A stretch of 64,000 bases of DNA from Orychophragmus violaceus (taxonomy: Eukaryota > Streptophyta > Magnoliopsida > Brassicales > Brassicaceae), in NCBI GenBank assembly GCA_030180135.1, contig CM058236.1, forward strand, positions 9,445,357-9,509,356, in the 5' to 3' direction. This document shows, piece after piece, positions 41,625 to 53,377 of the stretch. Positions within the stretch are counted from its first letter, which is position 1. Each line of letters begins with the position of its first letter. The notes under the pieces were generated by a model. It ran no database searches. It had not been told where the DNA came from and was given only the letters and a program-made list of their open reading frames with translations. The position numbers were made by a program, and so were the translations under genes.

Positions 41625-43600
41625 ATGTCCGTGAATCAGACAGTGTATGCCTAATCGTGCACTCAGAAGCAATCCATACAAAGAGCTCATTTTTCTTGAG
41701 AATCAGGAGCTTGCAAGGCTTGAGAGAACAAACAGAAAATACAGAAGCCGGTGAAAATGTTGAATCCTAATGTTGTGGTGGTTACTCGGGATAAAGATGG
41801 TGTTCAGAGGGATTTAGAGAACAATGCTTACAACAATCAGGGCCATAGACTTGATGCAGATGGAAATCTTATTGTGATGCCGATTGTTGAACCAGTTGTG
41901 CATGTGGGCGCAGGACAACCTGGAGGTGGTGGTGGAAAAGATGACAACATTGTAGTCTATACACAACCTAATGCGCAAGGGATACGCGATCTTGGAGGAC
42001 TCTTGCTGATTACAACATGCATGATGAGTTATATGCTAATAGATCTGCGATTAGACTTCCTCCTATTCAGAGGAATGACTTCGAGATGAAGACTTCCTAC
42101 TACACTCTTGTGGGACAACATCTCTTCCATGGGCATGCACATGAGCACCCTATGGACCATATTGAAATATTTGAGGATATGGTCAAAGGGATGAGGAATA
42201 ATGGAGTGAGTTATGACTTCGTGCACCGCAATCTTTTCCCACACTAACTTCCTAGGGAAGCTGCAAATTGGTTGAAGCATATTCCACTTGGGACTCTCAC
42301 TACTTGGGATGCTACTAAGAAGAAGTTCTTTAGAAACTTCTATGATGATGCTAGATCTGACCAGCTGAGTGAGGACATTCTACAGTTCAAGAAGGGACCT
42401 ACAGAGGCTCTCAAAGCCGCATGGATTCGATTCAAGATGTATCAACATGACTGCCCGCATCATGGTTTCTCTGAAGTTCAGCTGTTGGGCATTTTCTCCA
42501 GAGATGTAGACTGCTGGTATCAGATGGCACTGGATGCTGCTAGCAATGGAAACTTCAACACAAAGTATCCAGAGAAAGCTGATTGATAACTTGGTGTCTA
42601 TCAACAACACTGAGAATGCTGTTTTGGAGAGGAAGAAATCAGGTGGAAAAGTGGATGGAAATCATATAGCTGAAATGAAGAACAATGATTGATTATGTCC
42701 AAAGCCTTCTGATTGGGAATAAGCATGTCCAATTTTCTCAAGATGTTGAGACATTTGAGGTTGAGGATGATGGTGATGAAGAGGATGTGAACTACATTGG
42801 TGGATCTGGTTTTCAGGGTAACAGTTTGGGAATCAGCAAGGCAGAGGTGGCTACAATGGAATGGGTCAGAGGAGTACCTTCACAGGTAATCAAAACTCTT
42901 CTGGTTTCACTCCTAAGCCTCAGTAACAGAAGCCTTTTTAGAGCAATAACAACAACCCTTGAAATAACAACAGTTTCACCAGGAACTGTGAATCTTCATC
43001 CTATCAACCTGCTCCTCCACAAAATCAGCAGTCTGATAAGATGATGGGTATGTTGGAACAACTTCTGGAAGGTCAGTAGAAGAGTACAGTGGACTCTAAT
43101 GGGGAGATTGACGCTCTGTACTTGGATCTGAATTGAAAGATTGATGCTATGAGCAATCATGTCAAGAAGCTGGATGTCCAGGTTGCGCAGATTGTTGGGT
43201 CTTCAAAGAGGAAAGATGGAACTCTCCCTGGGAGAACAAATGCTAATCCAAAGTACCAATGTAATGCAATTACATTGAGAAGTGGTAAGGAGGTCATTCC
43301 TGTGCTGAAAAAGGGTCTGAGCTTGGAGGAAATCGTTGAAATTGAAGAAATGGAAGATGAAATTCACGACCTGTAGAGAGCATCGACCGACGCACCTCTG
43401 CATCAGCTGAAAATCTGCATACTTCTTCAAGTTTCGAAGGAGATTTGAACAAAGGAGTCACAACCAAGGCTGACGCAAAGGTCGTCGCAGCTGAATCAAG
43501 TGTCGACCGACGCAACCCTAGCGTTGATTGACGCAAAGACCGTGCACAGAAACTAGACACTGAAAATCTCAAAACTGCAGATGAAAGAGTCTACAAACCT
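41625..43600 (+). pseudogene. gag: Plus-strand Athila gag
   Basis: Homologous to the gag at 1-1449 but in at least five frame pieces (41751-42089, 42017-42247, 42272-42586, 42685-43044, 43149-43376). Landmarks shared with the first copy are NRSAIRLP, HGHAHEHPMDHIEIFED, FYDDARSD, YIGGSGFQGN and, near the C-terminus, YQCNAITLRSGKEV. Several stops are TAG or TGA at places where Gln or Arg would fit. Sites of the paired palindrome fall in the spacer after gag (43381-43413, 43501-43531). Confidence 0.85.
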
Positions 43601-44568
43601 AAGGTTCCCTTCCCTAAGAACCCTATGAAGTCAAATTACAAGCTTTAGTTGGCTAAGTGCAAGGAGATAATGAGTAAGGTGCTAATTGAAGTCACTTTGA
43701 TTGATGCTCTTAAAACAACTCCTATGATGAAGAGATGTCTGAAAGACAGGCTTTCGGGCAACATGTCTGATGAAGAAGGTGTACTGATGATCTCTCAAGT
43801 ATGCAGTGATGTGATTCAAGGCAAGATTCCTGAGAAACTAAAGGATCCAGGGAATTTTGTGTTGGATTATTTTATATACAGAGATAGATTTGAGAGGACA
43901 TTGCGTGATCTTGGTTCAAGTGTGAACCTCATGCCTTTCTCTGTTGCTCAGAAGCTTGGGATGAAAGATTTCATGCTTACAAGAATCTCATTGGTCTAGC
44001 TAATAAGACTGTCAGGATCCCATAAGGAGTGCTGGAAGATGTTCCAATAAGGATTGGCAGCTATGTGATCCCGACAGACTTTGTGGTTCTGCAGTATGGA
44101 GAGGAACCAAGGGATCCACTTATCTTGGGTAGACCCTTCTTGACTACTGCTGGAGTAATGATTGACTACAAGAAGGGAACAATCATTATGAATGTGGGCG
44201 ATCTTAAGATGAGTTTTGATATGGATAAGCTGGTGAAGAGGCCAACCATCGACAGACAGACCCTGTATGTGGACACTCTCGATGATTTGGTAGAGGAATT
44301 CTTTTAATTGAAACATGTTAAGGATCCTTTGGAGAGAGCTCTACTAAGATCAGTGCAGGAATTTGAGCATCTGGAGGATGAGCATGCTATTGGAGATGCT
44401 AGATTGATGGATTCTATAGAGCGAGTTATGCAGCTAGAGGTGCAAGACGAACTGGTGCATCGACCGACACACCCTGTGCATCAGTCGGCGCACATCGCGA
44501 ATGCAAATTGGTTAGAGGAGAAAGCTCCGAAAATTGAACCCAAACAACTCCCTTCTGGACTAAGGTAA
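43601..44568 (+). pseudogene. pol: Plus-strand Athila protease region
   Basis: Frames 43649-43999 and 44029-44568. The Athila-type aspartic protease is recognisable from RDLGSSVNLMPFSVAQKLGM (the catalytic Asp in DLGS near 43909) and DPLILGRPFLTTAGVMIDYKKG (flap and second loop). A frame change lies near 43993 and a TAA at 44305-44307. Downstream is a spacer carrying a palindrome pair at 44460/44481. Confidence 0.8.
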
Positions 44569-44699
44569 GCATTTCTTGGACCTAATTCGACATATCCTAT
44601 TATCAAAAATGCTTCCTTAAACAACGCAGAGACTTCCTTACTAATGAGTAAGCTGCTCAAGTATCACAAAGCTCTTGGCTATTCTCTTGATGAAATTTA

Positions 44700-46066
44700 A
44701 GGTATCTCTCTGGATCTGTGCAAGCATAGGATACATCTAGAGGATGAGACGAAGTCGTCTGTTGAGCATCAGATAAGGCTGAATCCGAATCTGAAGGAAG
44801 TGGTGAAGAAGGAGACTCTGAAACTGTTGGAAGCTGAAATAATGTATCCTATCTCTGACAGTGATTGGGTCAGTCCAGTGCATGTTGTGCCTAAAAAAGG
44901 AGGTGTTACAGTGGTCAAGAACGAGAAGAATGAGCTGATCGCTACAAGGATTGTGACTGGACACATGATGTGCACTGACTACATGAAGTTGAATGATGCA
45001 ACCAGGAAGGATCATTTCCCACTGCCATTCATTGATCAGATGCTGGAGAGGTTAGCTAATCACCCTGAATACTGCTTCCTAGATGGGTACTCTTGTTTCT
45101 TTCACATTCTCATTCATCTTGAGGATCAGAGGAAGACCACTTTTTCTTGTCCCTATGGTAGTTTTGCATACCGAAAAATGCCATTTTGACTCTGTAATGC
45201 TCTAGCCACATTCCAGATATGTATGATGTCTATATTCACAGACATGATTGAGGAATTCATGGAGGTATTTATGGATGACTATTCTGTCTATGGATCTTCA
45301 TATCATGAGTGTTTGGACAACCTATGCAAAGTGCTAGCTAGATGTGAAAAGAGGCACTTGGTTATGAATTGGGAGAAGTGCCATTTCATGGTCAGATATG
45401 GCATTGTTCTTGGGAAAAGAGTTTTAGAAGCAAGGATCGAGGTTGATCGCGCGAAGATTGAGGTCATGACCAGCTTGTAGGCGCCAGATTCAGTGAAATC
45501 AGTGAAGATCTTTCTGGGACATGATGGTTTCTACAAGAGGTTCATCAGGGATTTCAGTAAGATTACTACACCAATAACTGCTTTGCTATGTAAGGATGTG
45601 AAATTTGAGTACACTGCAAATTCCCAGACTGCATTTCAACAGATCAACAGATTGGGAGTTTCCTTATGAGTTAATGTGTGATGCAAGTGATTTTGCTGTA
45701 GGAGCTGTTCTGGGGCAGAAGAAGAACAAGTAACTTCATGATATCTATTATGTCAGCAAAACACTAGATGATGCACAAAGAGACTATGCCACTACATATA
45801 AAGAGTTGTTGGCAGTTGTTTTTACATTTGAGAAATTTCGCCCCTATCTGGTTGGATCAATGGTGATAATACATACATACCACTCAGCTCTGAAGTACTT
45901 GATGCAGAAGAAGGATGCAAAGCCAAGGCTTTTGAGGTGGATTTTCCTTCTTCAGGAATTTGACATTGAGGTAAAGAATAAGAAAGGAGTTGAAAATGGA
46001 GTTGCTGATCATCTTTCAAGGATCAGGGTTGAGGAAGACGTTCCCATTGATAAATTTTCTGCATGA
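44700..46066 (+). pseudogene. pol: Plus-strand Athila reverse transcriptase and RNase H
   Basis: RT starts HQIRLNPNLKEVVKKE and continues PISDSDWVSPVHVVPKKGG, KDHFPLPFIDQMLERL, then a TGA at 45187-45189 after RKMPF. The catalytic box is FMDD at 45268-45279, a normal Athila variant of YxDD. A TAG at 45478-45480 precedes the thumb (FLGHDGFYKRFIRDFSKI). A deletion near 45640-45660 removes the start of RNase H. The rest reads CDASDFAVGAVLGQ, YATTYKELLAVVF and VADHLSRI, ending at a TGA at 46064-46066. It is inactive. Confidence 0.85.
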
Positions 46067-46268
46067 GGAGAATGTCAAATTGATTGAGACAGTTTTTGGG
46101 ATGGATTTGAACAGAAACCTCAAAACTGTTAATTTTAGCAGAACGCATCGATCGATGCCACACATGCGACGATCGATGCAGGCCCCGATGCTGAGTCCAT
46201 CGATGCACCCCTCCGCGTTGGTCGACGCACTGAGACTACGAACCTGGAACCTTACAAGGTGCAAATTG
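46067..46268 (+). other. Spacer after RNase H with palindrome pair
   Basis: The RNase H-integrase linker of the Athila polyprotein, out of frame. It contains the core TCGATCGA at 46148 and ACGATCGA at 46169 (21 bp apart) and a looser pair near 46200-46225. It ends with AATTG, the left copy of the Copia 3 target duplication (46264-46268). Confidence 0.7.
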
Positions 46269-46908
46269 TGTTGGATCTCCTAGGATCTAGGGTTCGTTAT
46301 ATTGAAATTACCAACCTCGTTCTTACCTAGAACTGGCAGCGGAATGATTGGTGAACGAGATCACTGAGCGACTCAGATGCTTCGCCTCTACCAGATACAC
46401 ATGCACACAAACCTGGAAACCGGGATGCTAGTGCCGGATCTATGGGATCTCTGAGTTTTGGTGTTTCTGCCTCTTCTGTCAAGAAAGAGACGACGGCTAC
46501 TGATTCAGGTCGAAAACCTCAGGTTTTATTCATACCTAGAATTATTCTTAACGGGCCAGACTCGTTTGAGTCATAAATCAAAACGTCTGTTCGAAAGCCC
46601 GAACTGTGTCGACCGACACACATACTGTGTCGATTGACACAACACCATTAACTCGATATTAATGTGTATCCAATACACATTAACATGATCATTACCATAA
46701 TGACCATTCCCATGTTTTAGCTTCCAGTTTGCTTAGGTGTGTGACCCTATAGGATCATATAATACTGGCAGTAAGTCTACAACTTACAGATTGCAAGAGG
46801 CTTCTAGCAAAACATTGCAACCGTCCAGTATTATACGAATGTCTGATCTCGACACACAACTATCATTAGGAGTGAGTACAAGTGTGATTTCAGGACACTA
46901 TCCCAACA
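46269..46908 (-). repeat. Copia 3 3' LTR
   Basis: 640 bp. The plus strand reads TGTTGGATCTCC to TATCCCAACA. Palindromes at 46607 (TGTCGACCGACAC) and 46628 (TGTCGATTGACAC) form a 21-bp-spaced pair. Confidence 0.95.
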
Positions 46909-46920
46909 ATCTCCCACTTG
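46909..46920 (-). promoter_or_regulatory. Copia 3 polypurine tract
   Basis: On the minus strand it reads AAGTGGGAGAT next to the 3' LTR, identical to Copia 2. Confidence 0.8.
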
Positions 46921-47740
46921 TACTGGAATCATCAATTCCTATAATCCTTTTGTCTCTATATCTCGATTTGGCATAAGGCAAGATTGGTGTCATCCTTATT
47001 AAGCCAACATCGTGTTTATCGAACTCCTGATCTTATACTGAACATTACAAACAACTGAACTACAGTTCGTTTGAGTGCGGCCACACATTTTCTCAGCATT
47101 TAATCTTCGATAGGCCCTGAGATATTTATCTCCCGTTATTCAGGAGGGACAAATCTCATCTTGTTCCATCCCTATTTCAACGCACACTTCATGATGTACT
47201 TGAACAGTGCCGTTATAGTCGCCAGTTACGGGTCGACGTTTGACAAAGTCAAAGTGTACCAATTCATATGCAAGAAAGCATGATGAACTCAGGTCTGAGG
47301 ACTATACTCTATAGTCGTAATGAGAACCTCTCATGACACAGATATAACTATCCTGGAGACTTCTCATTAGCGGGTCATGTCCGATCATATGTTCAGCAAC
47401 ATATATCTATGTGACTGACTGTGATAATCATATCATTGGCTCCATGAAACTTAGCCAACAGTCACCTCACAATCTAGTCTCTCGCGGTTTCCATTGTCCC
47501 ACTTTGACAACCTCGACTAGGGACAAAACATAATTTATATCATCTATGACTTATAGGGTTTCATGATCAAGTCCTCAACCTGATGGCCTATAATATGACA
47601 TAAACATATTTTGGGACCATTATTTAATTATCCAATAGTCAAATAATGTTGATGTCAGTTTTCATAAACATGACCATATCATATCTATCTGAACATCATA
47701 ACTAAACTAACTCCCACTAGAATCAAGACCAAGTCTTCAG
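46921..47740 (-). other. Copia 3 3' untranslated region
   Basis: Aligns with 11456-12275 of Copia 2 on the opposite strand; no coding frame. Confidence 0.7.
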
Positions 47741-50078
47741 ATATCTAGGACCTACAGCAACAGTATTCAACTCGTGCTTAGGTTGTGAGAGATGCTGCGG
47801 TGTTCTTGCTTGGAACCATTCCAACAAACCACACCGCTATTCTTTAATGAGCACTATTCTACGGTCCTCTGCTTGGAAACCATTCCAACAGACAACACCG
47901 CTACACAGGCAAAAAGACATAACCAAGTGAGAACCGGGAATCATCTTTGTCCGTCCAACTACTCATAACTGATTTGTCTATTTCTCAGTTGTACAAGAAC
48001 CTATCCTTAGTGTTTCTCAAACACTTGGGGACATTCCTTTACAACTGTCCAGTGACTCTTATTGGAGCAAATTGGTATCTTCTCGTCATGCTTTATGCGT
48101 CAGCTGCATTTAGACGAGCGCATAATATGGCATTCATGATGGATTCTATTGCATAAGCAAAAGGAATCACACTCATAGACACTAGCTCAGCCAGTGTCCA
48201 ATACACCTCTTCTTGCTAAGATCATTGCCATAAGACCTTTGGTGTGAAGTCATTCTTGGAATCATGCATATTGGAGCTGTCCATTACCTTATAATCATAA
48301 GGATTCTGACACGATCCAATTAGCTCTTCTGATCCATCTCAATGGATCCATATTCCAAGAACTTACGCGACCTCTCCCATGTCCATCGTTAAATTTGACT
48401 TCCGACCCAAATCTTGACAAGACTTTAGCGTCAGAACGTCGTTTATGAGATTAAGTACGTTCTAAACATACAGTTTGAGAATTGCAACTACGCTCCCACT
48501 AGTTTACTTGTAAATGCATTGTTTCTATTCGTTCCTGATCGAGTCAAAGCCTTTGACCGTTTTAACAGAACATAGATTCCAACTCCAAGATGTTTGCTTC
48601 AATCTATGAATAGATTGGTGAAGCTAACATGCATACCCAGCCTATTTTCGGAGTTGGGGCCCACTATCGCTTCTTTGAATTTCGCAGGCTCGTCACTTTT
48701 CAATGATCAACTGATCACGGCAATCGGCTACGAGAAATCACTCTCGAGTTAGCGACGGATCCTTTCGGATCTGCGAATTTCGGGCTCCACAGGTGTAGAT
48801 CCTACAACCCTTTGTAGATCCAACCGCTGCTCTCCCTCAATAGGTTGAACAGCCTCCTGTGTTTCTCGAATTTCTTCGAGTTGTACTTTTACTCCCACTG
48901 TTCTTCTTGGAAAAACAGAGTTCCGAACAACAAAACTTTGTTCTCGGATTGGCTGCAAAAGTACTAAGCCTCGGTTTCCCTAGGACAACCAGCGAAGCAG
49001 CACTTATCAGTTTTGGGTTCAAGTTTGTTTGATGACAACTGCCTTACACAAACCTTGCAATCCCAATTAATCAGAAAAACATATTTGGAAATCACCCTGT
49101 CCACATCCAATGTGGTGTTTTTCACTGATTCTGATAGAAAACTTATTTAGCGTAAACATGTTCATTTTAGAGCGTATTTTAAAAGAATAATGGAAGATTC
49201 ATTTGACTCAGCATTAATCGGAGCATATCCAATAAGATCCGATTCATTCTCTCAGAAGCACCATTCAAGGTTTTCAGGAGAGATGAGCTGTGAAATGACT
49301 TCACACTCACTTAGATGATCACCCAATTCTTGACTCAAGTATTTTTCCTTCACGATCTAATCGAGGATCTTAATACTTCTGTCAACTCGGTTCTATACTT
49401 CATTCTGAAACTCCTTTGATCATTCCAAAGGATTCTGACTCGTGTCTCATCAAATGAACACAGTCATACTTACTGAAGCCATCAATAAGTCAATGAAGTA
49501 TTGAAGTTTTCCTTTGGCACTAATGCTCATCGGGCCACATACTTCAGTACGTGCAAGGCCCAATAAGCCTCTGGCCCTTTTCTTTAGCTCTGCTAAAGAA
49601 GCCTTAGTCATTTAGCCCAGTAAGCAGAATCCATGTCTCAATTGATTTATAATCAAATGAACCTGAAGCCCATAACTATGGAACTTCTGAAGCCGCTTTA
49701 CTCTATGAGGTCAAAACAACTATGCTAAGGAAAATCGAGTTCAAGTCATCAGACTTAAACCGTTTGGTATTTATGTTATATCCAAGTGTATATTGGTTTG
49801 AAATATAAAACCCATTTAAAAGGGGTGCTACCATATAATATTTCATTAAGATCAAAAGAACAATACTTGTCTTTTATCAGAATGAAAAACATCCAAATTC
49901 TTTACAAGAAAATGAAAGACATCTCTGCACGAAGCAGGTACATAGTAGCAATTACTTAATTCAAAACCAAGCTTGAAAGGTTCCTACAAGTGGAGAATCT
50001 CTACGGCTTATGTAGCAACCATTGCTCCATACCCGACACGCAGTTCCACTTGTCCTTTCCTCAACGTTCTACCGTTGC
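47741..50078 (-). pseudogene. pol: Copia 3 decayed pol
   Basis: Integrase, RT and RNase H remnants with no frame longer than about 70 codons. Identifiable pieces are a protease site with DTS in place of DTG just after gag, a segment at 48749-49022 matching the Copia 2 linker (KNSGSK, then LEEIRETQEA and EIRRSERIRR), and the RT C-terminus near 48070-48300. The last equals the Copia 2 stretch around SAIESIMYAML and ALSMTSRYQ but carries many changes. About 470 bp are missing compared with Copia 2. No enzyme could be made. Confidence 0.85.
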
Positions 50079-50972
50079 TTAGGCCCTGCATATCAGTACC
50101 ACAACTAGTATCCAATACATATGTAGAACTTGAATTAATAACACAATACCTGAAGAAGAAGTACCATACATCTCCTTCATCTCTTGTGAATCTTCCAAGA
50201 ATTTAATGCAATCTCTCTTCCAATGCCCATACTCATCACAGTAGAAGCACTTTCTAACACCAGATGGGCCGGACTTGGGCTTATAAGATGACACAGGCTT
50301 ATCCTGATTCCAAATCTGGACGGCCCTGTATCTACCCATTTCAACACAAGATTTCTCAAATCTTTTACCCTTTATGATGTTTTGCTCAGCTGTTTTGAGC
50401 ATGCCATGCAGCTCAGTCAACGTCTTCGTCAAGTTATTCTTGATATAGTTTTTGACAAACTTATCATAACTAGACGGCAGTGACTGCAGAATGATGTCTG
50501 TAGCCAACTCTAAGCTGACAGGACAATCCAGTTTCCCCAGGTTATCAACGTAACCCATCATTTTAATGACATGAGGACTCACTGGAACATCCTCTGGTAG
50601 TCTGCACCCAGTGAGAGACTTCACCATCTGGAATCTCTCAACTCGTGCCAGATCCTGAAACATCAGTTTCAGGCTGGTGATCATCTCTATTGGCGACTCC
50701 ATGTTCTCGTATTGACTCTTCAAGTCCGAGTTCATGGTAGCCAACATGAGACCACGCACATCTACCACATCAATATAATGCTTATTCCAAGCATTATATA
50801 CTGCATTCGAGCGATTGGCCCCAAGCCTTTCTGGAAGATCTTTCTCAAGGACATAGTCCTTACTCTCCTGCTTGAGGATTAATCTCAAATTGCGATACCA
50901 ATTCAGGAAATTTGACCCATTTAACTTGTCCTTCTCAAGGACGGGTCGTAACGAGAAGGTAGTTTTAGACAT
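50079..50972 (-). CDS. gag: Copia 3 Gag
   Basis: About 298 codons from the ATG at 50970-50972 (MSKTTFSLRPVLEKDKLNGS). An in-frame TTG seven codons upstream is not needed, since the Copia 2 gag starts at the matching place. The capsid-like core includes GSNFLNWYRNLRL and KMMGYVDNLGKLDC. A CCHC knuckle CFYCDEYGHWKRDC lies near 50205-50246. Compared with Copia 2 a segment between the core and the knuckle is shortened. The last residues are out of frame with the protease (the YVLDTSCG reading is in another frame), so Gag ends abnormally at 50079. It is the only open product of this element and could package its RNA if enzymes came from elsewhere. Confidence 0.8.
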   Translation of the reverse strand: MSKTTFSLRPVLEKDKLNGSNFLNWYRNLRLILKQESKDYVLEKDLPERLGANRSNAVYNAWNKHYIDVVDVRGLMLATMNSDLKSQYENMESPIEMITSLKLMFQDLARVERFQMVKSLTGCRLPEDVPVSPHVIKMMGYVDNLGKLDCPVSLELATDIILQSLPSSYDKFVKNYIKNNLTKTLTELHGMLKTAEQNIIKGKRFEKSCVEMGRYRAVQIWNQDKPVSSYKPKSGPSGVRKCFYCDEYGHWKRDCIKFLEDSQEMKEMYGTSSSGIVLLIQVLHMYWILVVVLICRA

Positions 50973-52719
50973 AGGCTGCAAAATTATAATCAAAGAAAAT
51001 TTTAGTTATGATTTCAGGAAATGAGGAATCTTATCCAATAAGAAAACTCGCATTATATTCAAACAACGTTTCCTCTATGAATATAATAATCCAAGATCCA
51101 TACATCACTAAAATCTGAGTGGACGACTTGTCATCACCCAGAATTTAGTAATCTAGGTAAGCAAACCATTGCTAATTGTACTCAGTACAATTCTTGGTCG
51201 TAGATGAGACAATCCATGTCTCATCCACTCTGACGTCTCTGGGCCCAGAACTTCTGACAGCCCAGTCAAGTAAACCAATCTCTTCTGTCTTGTGATCATT
51301 GACAGTCGCACTGCAAGTCTATCAATGATTACCTGCCTTACTCACTTCACTGTGGATACCAAGGACTCCAAGACTATCCAACAATGAAACGAGTCTTGAC
51401 AGTAGACAATATTGGGCAAGACATCAAGGTCACTTGATATTTAGTTGAGGAAATGAAACTTTAAAAGATTAGTAATTCAATCTCTTAGGTCACGTAATTG
51501 TAGATGTCAAGCACTGCAAGACCATCAACGCTACTATCTGCCTTACTCACGTAATTGTGGATACCAAGCTCTTGGCAAGACTATCCAACAACGAAACGAG
51601 TCTTGACAGTTGACCATATTGAAACTAAGCTTTGATCTAACACACATCCAATGTGTATTAGACAGGTTTAGAACATTTTACTTCTAATTTTAATTAAGTT
51701 TTAATCGTTCTAATTTTAGTGGGTTAGGTCATTCGGTTCGGCTTCTTAATCATATGGTTCAAAACCAAACGATTACGGTTCGCATCGTCACCATATGCGT
51801 CGACTGACACACTTGGTCGACTCTTGATATGCAACCTTAAGATTATTCGAGATAACCGGTCAATTCAATTTAACCAGTTCATCTAATCGAACCGATTCAA
51901 TCAGTTTTAACTAATCGCAATAACCGGTTCAATCCAATTGAACCGACTTATCCAATCAAACTGATCTTAACCAATTAAATCGGTTTATTCTAATTGAGAT
52001 AACCAGTCCAATTCAATTGAACCAATTCATCCAATTTAAACCAATCTTATCTGCCTTAACCAAGCATGATAACCAGTTCAATCCAATTGAACCGATTCAA
52101 CCAATCGTAAGGCTTGTGTCGACCGACATTAAACCTGTGTCGATCGACACAGTAGAGTATTAGGGATTATAAATTGAACCGACATAACCATGCGAGATAA
52201 CCAGTTCAATCCAATTGAACCGATCTATCCATTCGCATAGTTTTTGTTGACCGATGCACCCAGTGTGTCGATCGACACAGTGCGATTTCAAATCTTTCGC
52301 ATTTTCGCGGTGCATCGACCGACACACCCAGTGTGTCGATCGATGCTGTGCGAAAACCTTAATATCTTTTACGAGTTTTCTCGATGTGTCGACCGACACA
52401 AGCTTAGTGTCGATCGACACCATGCGACAAACCCTAAAGTTATTTACGCGTTTTTGCTCTGTGTCGACCGACACACACTTTGTGTTGATCGACACGCTGC
52501 GAAAAGCCTAAATTTTATTTATGCGTTTTTTGCTCTGTGTCGACCGACACACGCTTTGTGTCGATCGACACGCTGCGAAAACGCAGACATCGGATTTTCA
52601 ACAGAGGTTCTAATCCAAGATTAACAACATGAAAACGCGATTTTCCAAGCAACAATCAATTCAATAACATCAGTATTCGAATTTAAGTGCTTCAGATTCA
52701 ATAGACTAAACCCTACCAT
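50973..52719 (-). other. Copia 3 leader with palindrome-pair repeats
   Basis: A 1.7-kb leader matching 6160-7494. Six palindrome pairs at 52117/52138, 52245/52266, 52313/52334, 52387/52408, 52462/52483 and 52538/52559 are all exactly 21 bp apart. The last three pairs lie in 75-76-bp tandem repeats. Between 51840 and 52230 a motif close to CCAGTTCAATCCAATTGAACC recurs several times as a second, longer repeat. Confidence 0.8.
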
Positions 52720-52731
52720 GCTCTGATACAA
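52720..52731 (-). promoter_or_regulatory. Copia 3 primer-binding site, one mismatch
   Basis: On the minus strand it reads TTGTATCAGAGC, the initiator-Met complement with G changed to T at position 2. Confidence 0.85.
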
Positions 52732-52732
52732 C

Positions 52733-53372
52733 TGTTGGATCTCCTAGGATCTAGGGTTCGTTATATTGAAATTACCAACCTCGTTCTTACCTAGAACTAG
52801 CAGCGGAATGATTGGTGAACGAGATCAGTGAGCGACTCAGATACTTCGCCTCTACCAGATACACACGCACACAAACCTGGAAACCGGGATGCTAGTGCCG
52901 GATCTATGGGATCTCTGAGTTTTGGTGTTTCTGCCTCTTCTGTCAAGAAAGAGACGACGGCTACTGATTCAGGTCGAAAACCTCAGGTTTTATTCAGACC
53001 TAGAATTATTCTTAACGGGCCAGACTCGTTTGAGTCATAAATCGAAACGTCTGTTCGAAAGCCCGAACTGTGTCGACCGACACACATACTGTGTCGATCG
53101 ACACAACACCATTAACTCGATATTAATGTGTATCCAATACACATTAACATGATCATTACCATAATGATCATTCCCATGTTTTAGCTTCCAGTTTGCTTAG
53201 GTGTGTGACCCGATAGGATCATATAATACTGGCAGTAAGTCTACAACTTACAGATTGCAAGAGGCTTCTAGCAAAACATTGCAACCGCCCAGTATTATAC
53301 GAATGTCTGATCTCGACACACAACTATCATCAGGAGTGAGTACAAGTGTGATTTCAGGACACTATCCCAACA
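52733..53372 (-). repeat. Copia 3 5' LTR
   Basis: 640 bp with palindromes at 53071 and 53092 (21 bp apart), the second member intact where the 3' LTR has a C-to-T change. It is followed by the target duplication AATTG. Confidence 0.95.
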
Positions 53373-53377
53373 AATTG

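Larger units (their letters stand above)
46269..53372 (-). mobile_element. Copia 3: young but defective relative of Copia 2
   Basis: A 7104-bp minus-strand element with two 640-bp LTRs (46269-46908 and 52733-53372) and a perfect 5-bp target duplication AATTG (46264-46268, 53373-53377). LTR ends, primer site, leader repeats, gag and polypurine tract all match Copia 2. The LTRs differ at 11 positions by hand count (about 1.7%). Gag is open, but pol is full of stops and about 470 bp shorter than in Copia 2. Confidence 0.95.
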
